The notes under the pieces are model-generated. The model was not told the DNA's origin, ran no database searches, and was given only the letters and a program-made list of their open reading frames with translations. This document shows positions 60,708 through 64,000 of a DNA stretch of 64,000 nucleotides, piece after piece. A program made the translations under genes and the position numbers. The DNA is from Prevotella multiformis DSM 16608. GTDB lineage: Bacteria > Bacteroidota > Bacteroidia > Bacteroidales > Bacteroidaceae. The stretch's first letter is position 1, and every line of letters starts with the position of its first letter. The stretch spans positions 62,001-126,000 of the forward strand of contig NZ_GL872283.1 of assembly GCF_000191065.1 (NCBI RefSeq). Reading direction: 5' to 3'.

Positions 60708-61613
60708 ATGAAGAAAACTTATCTATTAGCCGCCATGGCTATCGTAGCAGCAGGATTCGCATCCTGCGGTAATTCCACTCCCAAGGAGGATCTGAAGTCC
60801 GACGTCGACTCTCTGAGCTACGCCTTCGGTATCGACCAGGGACAGAGCGCAAAACAGTATCTCCAGCAGATGCAGATCGACACCGCCTACATCGACGAGT
60901 TCATCAAGGGTATGAACGACGGTGCACAGAATGCTGACGACAAGAAGCGTGCCGCCTACAATGCCGGCATCGGTGTCGGCATGCAGATGAACATGATCAT
61001 CAAGCAGCAGATCAACCGCCAGATCTTCGGTGAAGACTCTACAAGAACCATCTCGATGAACAACTTCCTCTCCGGCTTCGCTGCCAGTGCAAAGGGCAAG
61101 GGCCAGAAGATGACGGTCGAGCAGGCCCGCAACATCGAGCAGAATACATCAAAGTCCATCCAGCAGAAGGCTGCCGAGAAGACATTTGGCGCCAACAAGA
61201 AGAAGAGCGACGCCTACATGGCTGCCAACGCAAAGAAGGCCGGCGTGAAGACCATCGGACAGGGCGTTCAGGTCAAGGAACTGAAAGCCGGTTCCGGTGC
61301 AGCGCCGAAGGCTACGGACGTGGTAAAGATCAATTATGTCGGCAAGACGATTGAAGGAAAGGTATTCGACCACCGTAACAATGCGACCATGCCTGTCAGC
61401 GGTGTCATCCCTGGTTTCACCGAGGCTCTGACCAAGATGCCGGTGGGTGCGAAGTGGGAAATCACCATTCCTTACAGCGCAGGTTACGGTTCGCAGCAGC
61501 CCAGTCCGGCCATCAAGCCATTCTCCACGCTTGTGTTCACGGTAGAACTGCTCGGCATCGAGAAGGCTTCCCAGGAACAGCCGGCAGTGCCGGGTGCGAA
61601 ACCGGGTATGTAA
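60708..61613 (+). CDS. FKBP-type peptidyl-prolyl isomerase, lipoprotein
   Basis: A 301-residue prolyl isomerase with a lipoprotein signal: the lipobox is FASC with Cys20 followed by GNS, so it is probably anchored in the inner or outer membrane and faces the periplasm. The dimerisation part is DVDSLSYAFGIDQGQSAK, with a long helical arm. The FKBP domain starts near 190 (VQVKELKAGSGAAPKATDVV, then VIPGFTEALTKMPVG and TIPYSAGYGSQQPSP). Aromatic positions in the active site are partly changed. A hairpin with GAGGGTC/GACCCTC arms follows at 61647. Confidence 0.92.
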   Translation: MKKTYLLAAMAIVAAGFASCGNSTPKEDLKSDVDSLSYAFGIDQGQSAKQYLQQMQIDTAYIDEFIKGMNDGAQNADDKKRAAYNAGIGVGMQMNMIIKQQINRQIFGEDSTRTISMNNFLSGFAASAKGKGQKMTVEQARNIEQNTSKSIQQKAAEKTFGANKKKSDAYMAANAKKAGVKTIGQGVQVKELKAGSGAAPKATDVVKINYVGKTIEGKVFDHRNNATMPVSGVIPGFTEALTKMPVGAKWEITIPYSAGYGSQQPSPAIKPFSTLVFTVELLGIEKASQEQPAVPGAKPGM

Positions 61614-61646
61614 AACGGTCGCCAACGAAGGCATAAAACAGAAAAA

Positions 61647-61673
61647 GAGGGTCGGGTGCAAAGCCTGACCCTC
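61647..61673 (+). terminator. Hairpin between the second and third FKBP genes
   Basis: GAGGGTC (61647-61653) pairs with GACCCTC (61667-61673), followed by CTTTG. It may be an attenuator, as the third gene starts 34 bp later with no clear promoter. Confidence 0.55.
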
Positions 61674-61706
61674 CTTTGAATCATCCTATCTTTAAAACAC
61701 CTCATC

Positions 61707-62717
61707 ATGAAGAAAGCAATCATAATGGCACTGCTCTTCGCGGCAGGCTCTGCCCTCAGCCCGGCAAGTGCCCAGAACAGGAAGAAAGACAAGAAAGAGA
61801 AACAGCAGACAGAGTGCATGCAGCCGTGCAGAACCGCTCCGGTGGAACTGAAGACCGCTTCCGACTCCTTAAGCTATGCGGCAGGTATGGCAATGACCCG
61901 GGGGCTGAACAAGTACCTGGCCAACCAGTTCGGCGTGAAGGAATCCCAGATGCCCGATTTCCTGTGCGGTCTGCGCAAGGGAATAGAGAGCCGCAAGGAC
62001 TCTGCTTTTGCAGCTTACGTCGCCGGGCTGGTCATCTGCTCACAGGTGGAGAAGACGATGCTGCCGAACATGAGCAGCCAGTTCGAGGGGACATCGGCGC
62101 CCATCAACCCCGACCTGCTCTATCAGGGATTTGTCGCCGCCCTGTCGAAAGACACGGTTCTCTTCGGACAGGAAGCTGCGGAAAAATTCTTTGAAAAGAA
62201 ACAGGTGGAGCTGAAAGCACAGAAAGAAGCCGAGACCAAGGCGAAGAACGAGGCTTATCTGACGGAGAACGGAAAGAAAGAGGGTGTTGTCACGCTGCCC
62301 GACGGTCTCCAGTACCGCATCATCAGGAAAGGCGACGGAGCCGTTCCGAAGGAAACGGACCGTGTACAGGTGGCCTACGAAGGAAAGACCATCGACGGAA
62401 AAGTGTTCGATGCGACGGCCCGCCACGGAGTGGAGTCTGACACCTTCGCCGTCAACGGCCTCATCAAAGGCTGGACGGAAGCGCTGCAGATGATGCCTGT
62501 CGGTTCCAAGTGGGAGATCGTCATCCCCCAGCAGCTGGCCTACGGGGCACGGGGAGCCGGGAAGGACATCGCTCCCTACTCGACGCTGATCTTCACACTT
62601 GAACTGAAAGGCATCGAGCCGGCAGCAGACAAGGAGGTCAGGCAAGCAGAGCCTGCAAAGCCGGTTCCGGCGAAGAAACTCTCGGCAAAGACCGTCAGAA
62701 AAAATGTGAAAAAGTAA
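61707..62717 (+). CDS. FKBP-type peptidyl-prolyl isomerase, periplasmic
   Basis: A 336-residue prolyl isomerase with a cleavable signal peptide (ends SPASAQ, residue 23) and no lipobox at the cleavage site, so it is soluble in the periplasm. A short basic stretch ([11 protein letters not shown]) and two Cys (ECMQPCR) follow, then the dimerisation part ([20 protein letters not shown]). The FKBP domain starts near residue 195 ([20 protein letters not shown], then [15 protein letters not shown] and [13 protein letters not shown]). The C-terminal tail is rich in Lys, Pro and Ala ([15 protein letters not shown]). The gene is closed by a strong terminator. Confidence 0.92.
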   Translation: MKKAIIMALLFAAGSALSPASAQNRKKDKKEKQQTECMQPCRTAPVELKTASDSLSYAAGMAMTRGLNKYLANQFGVKESQMPDFLCGLRKGIESRKDSAFAAYVAGLVICSQVEKTMLPNMSSQFEGTSAPINPDLLYQGFVAALSKDTVLFGQEAAEKFFEKKQVELKAQKEAETKAKNEAYLTENGKKEGVVTLPDGLQYRIIRKGDGAVPKETDRVQVAYEGKTIDGKVFDATARHGVESDTFAVNGLIKGWTEALQMMPVGSKWEIVIPQQLAYGARGAGKDIAPYSTLIFTLELKGIEPAADKEVRQAEPAKPVPAKKLSAKTVRKNVKK

Positions 62718-62761
62718 GACCGTGGACGGTGAGACACCCCGTCCGTCTTCCTATAGAAACG

Positions 62762-62788
62762 AAATGCGCCCCTGCGGCGCATTTTTTA
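62762..62788 (+). terminator. Terminator after the FKBP genes
   Basis: AAATGCGCC and GGCGCATTT arms with a 5-nt loop, followed by TTTTAT. Confidence 0.9.
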
Positions 62789-62821
62789 TGTCATTTTGTT
62801 GTCTGTTCCATATTTATTCCC

Positions 62822-62829
62822 TACTTTTG
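62822..62829 (+). promoter_or_regulatory. Promoter -7 box for the Lrp/AsnC gene
   Basis: TACTTTTG, 59 bp before the ATG at 62888. Confidence 0.6.
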
Positions 62830-62887
62830 CTTGCACGCAAAACAAGCTTCGAACTACATCACAAATTAAATATTTCAACTTCAGAAT

Positions 62888-63355
62888 ATGGAAAAAGTCG
62901 ATCGATTGGATAAGAAGATCCTGGGCATCCTCTCACAGAACGCCCGAATGCCTTTCAAGGATGTGGCTGCCCAGTGCGGCGTCTCGCGTGCAGCCATCCA
63001 CCAGCGGGTGCAGCACCTCATGGAGAACGGGGTCATTACCGGCAGCGGATTCGATGTCAACCCCAAGAGCCTGGGGTACACCACCTGCACGTATGTAGGC
63101 CTCAATCTGGAACGCGGCTCCATGTACAAAAAAGTGGTCGAACGCATCAGTGCCATCAGAGAGGTTGTTGAATGTCACTTCACGACCGGCCCTTACACCA
63201 TGCTCGTAAAGCTGTATGCCAAGGACAACGAACAGCTGATGGATCTGCTCAACAACCAGCTGCAAGGCATCTCGGGAGTCGTCTCGACCGAGACGCTCAT
63301 CTCGCTTGAGCAGAGCATCAAGCGTGAAGTACCTATCGACGAGGACCAGCTGTAA
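62888..63355 (+). CDS. Lrp/AsnC-family transcriptional regulator
   Basis: A 155-residue DNA-binding protein. The N-terminal winged helix (residues 4-63) contains LDKKILGILSQNARMPFKDVAAQCGVSRAAIHQRV-type sequence, and the C-terminal RAM (amino-acid-sensing) domain covers about 70-150 (TTCTYVGLNLERGSMYKKV, then VECHFTTGPYTMLVKLYA). It probably forms octamers and responds to an amino acid. It has its own promoter box and is separated from the FKBP genes by a terminator. Target genes are unknown. Confidence 0.93.
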   Translation: MEKVDRLDKKILGILSQNARMPFKDVAAQCGVSRAAIHQRVQHLMENGVITGSGFDVNPKSLGYTTCTYVGLNLERGSMYKKVVERISAIREVVECHFTTGPYTMLVKLYAKDNEQLMDLLNNQLQGISGVVSTETLISLEQSIKREVPIDEDQL

Positions 63356-63404
63356 CCCTCATCCGCCTCTCTTCTGGCAGATTCCAAGAAACACCTCTGA
63401 TGCG

Positions 63405-63575
63405 TCTTCGCCCTTTCAGCAGGCAGACGCAGCCTCCTTCCTGAAAGGACACAGCGGACCGTGCGGCTGAATGCGAAAGCGGAAGACACCGCATAAAGCA
63501 AAATGAAACAAAGAGTTGACAACACCCCTGCCGGCGACAGACCAACGTTGAATTTCAAGAACAGGCCTTCAATGA
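63405..63575. repeat. Dispersed intergenic repeat, family X, copy 2
   Basis: Aligns with 41395-41535: GAAAG-GCG, CGGAAGAC, GCCGGCGACAGACC and CAAGAACAGGCCT are shared in the same order. It precedes the amidotransferase-like gene and shows no coding signal of its own. Confidence 0.5.
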
Positions 63576-63602
63576 CAGTGCGGCCTTTCAAAACCAACCA
63601 GC

Positions 63603-64000
63603 ATGAAATATGATCTCCAGTCGCATCTCGACAAGGTGTATGCGACATTCCCCGAAGCAAAACACCAGCCTGTAATCGGCATCACGACGAACTTCTCGGA
63701 CATCGACGCCACGCTGAGGGACGCCTACTACAAGCAAGTGGCGGCGGCGGGCGGAACGCCGGTCCTCATCCCGCCGGTAGCCGACAAGGATGTGCTCGTG
63801 AACACGCTGGCACATCTTGACGGTCTGCTCCTCACGGGCGGGGGAGACATCAATCCGCTCTGGGCAGGTGAGGAGCCGTCTACCCGACTGCACAACATCA
63901 ACGCCGAGCGCGACCTCCCCGAACTCATGCTGACCCGCCTGGCCTTCAACCGCCAGATACCTATCCTCGGCATCTGCCGGGGTATCCAGACCCTGGCGGT
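63603..64000 (+). CDS. Gamma-glutamyl hydrolase-like class-I amidotransferase domain, partial
   Basis: The first 132 codons of a protein of the peptidase C26 / PuuD family that cleaves gamma-glutamyl bonds; it runs off the window. MKYDLQSHLDKVYATFPEAK is followed by PVIGITTNFSDI, LLTGGGDINPLW and ILGICRGIQTLAV. The nucleophile Cys lies in GICRGIQ at about residue 126. Substrates in the family include gamma-glutamyl-GABA and polyglutamates; which one applies here cannot be told. The gap before it, 63356-63602, holds the repeat listed above. Confidence 0.85.
   Translation, partial: MKYDLQSHLDKVYATFPEAKHQPVIGITTNFSDIDATLRDAYYKQVAAAGGTPVLIPPVADKDVLVNTLAHLDGLLLTGGGDINPLWAGEEPSTRLHNINAERDLPELMLTRLAFNRQIPILGICRGIQTLA

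Noticed and set aside
1-64000. tRNA or rRNA genes
   Set aside because: I looked for TTCGA-type T-loop words with matching stems in the larger gaps and found none; a small tRNA could still be missed by eye.

Overview
The window looks like a chromosome segment of a Bacteroidales bacterium, most likely Prevotella or a close relative. Supporting signs are many upstream boxes of the Bacteroidetes -7 form TAnnTTTG, weak ribosome-binding sites, and families typical of the group: S46 dipeptidyl-peptidase, DUF4252 proteins, outer-membrane barrels with a carboxypeptidase-like plug, DUF2851, and a GH32 enzyme with the extra N-terminal domain seen in Bacteroidetes. Most genes have G+C-rich third positions. 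One locus (16.8-19.9 kb) is strikingly A/T-rich. Identification is from sequence reading alone; the species is not established.

Layout. 0-5.5 kb: fructan use (end of a TonB-dependent receptor, secreted GH32 fructanase, sugar permease, fructokinase). 6-15.6 kb: secreted lactonase-like propeller, a candidate small RNA, a DEAD-box RNA helicase behind a strongly paired leader, S46 peptidase, O-antigen-type flippase, SpmA/SpmB fusion. 16-20.7 kb: a small unknown protein, then an A/T-rich outer-membrane barrel gene between two 87-bp direct repeats. 20.7-27.6 kb, minus strand: an ECF sigma/putative anti-sigma pair, then speA, aroK, topA and a NUDIX gene. 28-31.8 kb: esterase, then a LicD / epimerase / cytidylyltransferase group pointing to phospho-sugar decoration of a surface glycan. 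32-41.3 kb: a DUF2339 membrane protein and a six-gene overlapping operon (PEtn-transferase-like, two acyltransferases, UbiA-like polyprenyl transferase, HAD phosphatase, GtrA) that probably builds and uses a polyprenyl-phosphate sugar donor. 41.6-47.5 kb: WbqC-like gene with a broken 5' end, lepB, dapB, YitT-family protein, ruvB. 47.6-51.5 kb: a sigma/anti-sigma operon with three DUF4252 proteins, then coaD and ybeY. 52.2-56.1 kb: remnants of an SDR and an AraC gene fused by deletion, then dprA, a thioesterase and a DUF2851 gene. 56.3-64 kb: a second outer-membrane barrel, a sirtuin, three consecutive FKBP prolyl isomerases for different compartments, an Lrp/AsnC regulator and the start of a class-I amidotransferase-like hydrolase.

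The least explained signal is a set of intergenic arrays of short dyads repeated with a period of 22 bp. Seven occur in this window (about 0.8, 28.9, 32.1, 34.9, 45.1, 52.0 and 58.9 kb). Each array is internally homogeneous, most differ in sequence from one another, and the period is the same throughout; the 45.1 and 58.9 kb arrays share their unit in opposite orientation. Other structural signals are the leader of the helicase gene, a minus-strand RNA of about 118 nt with a GUGA-capped hairpin and terminator, an 11-bp inverted repeat just before the GH32 start, and several families of dispersed intergenic repeats.
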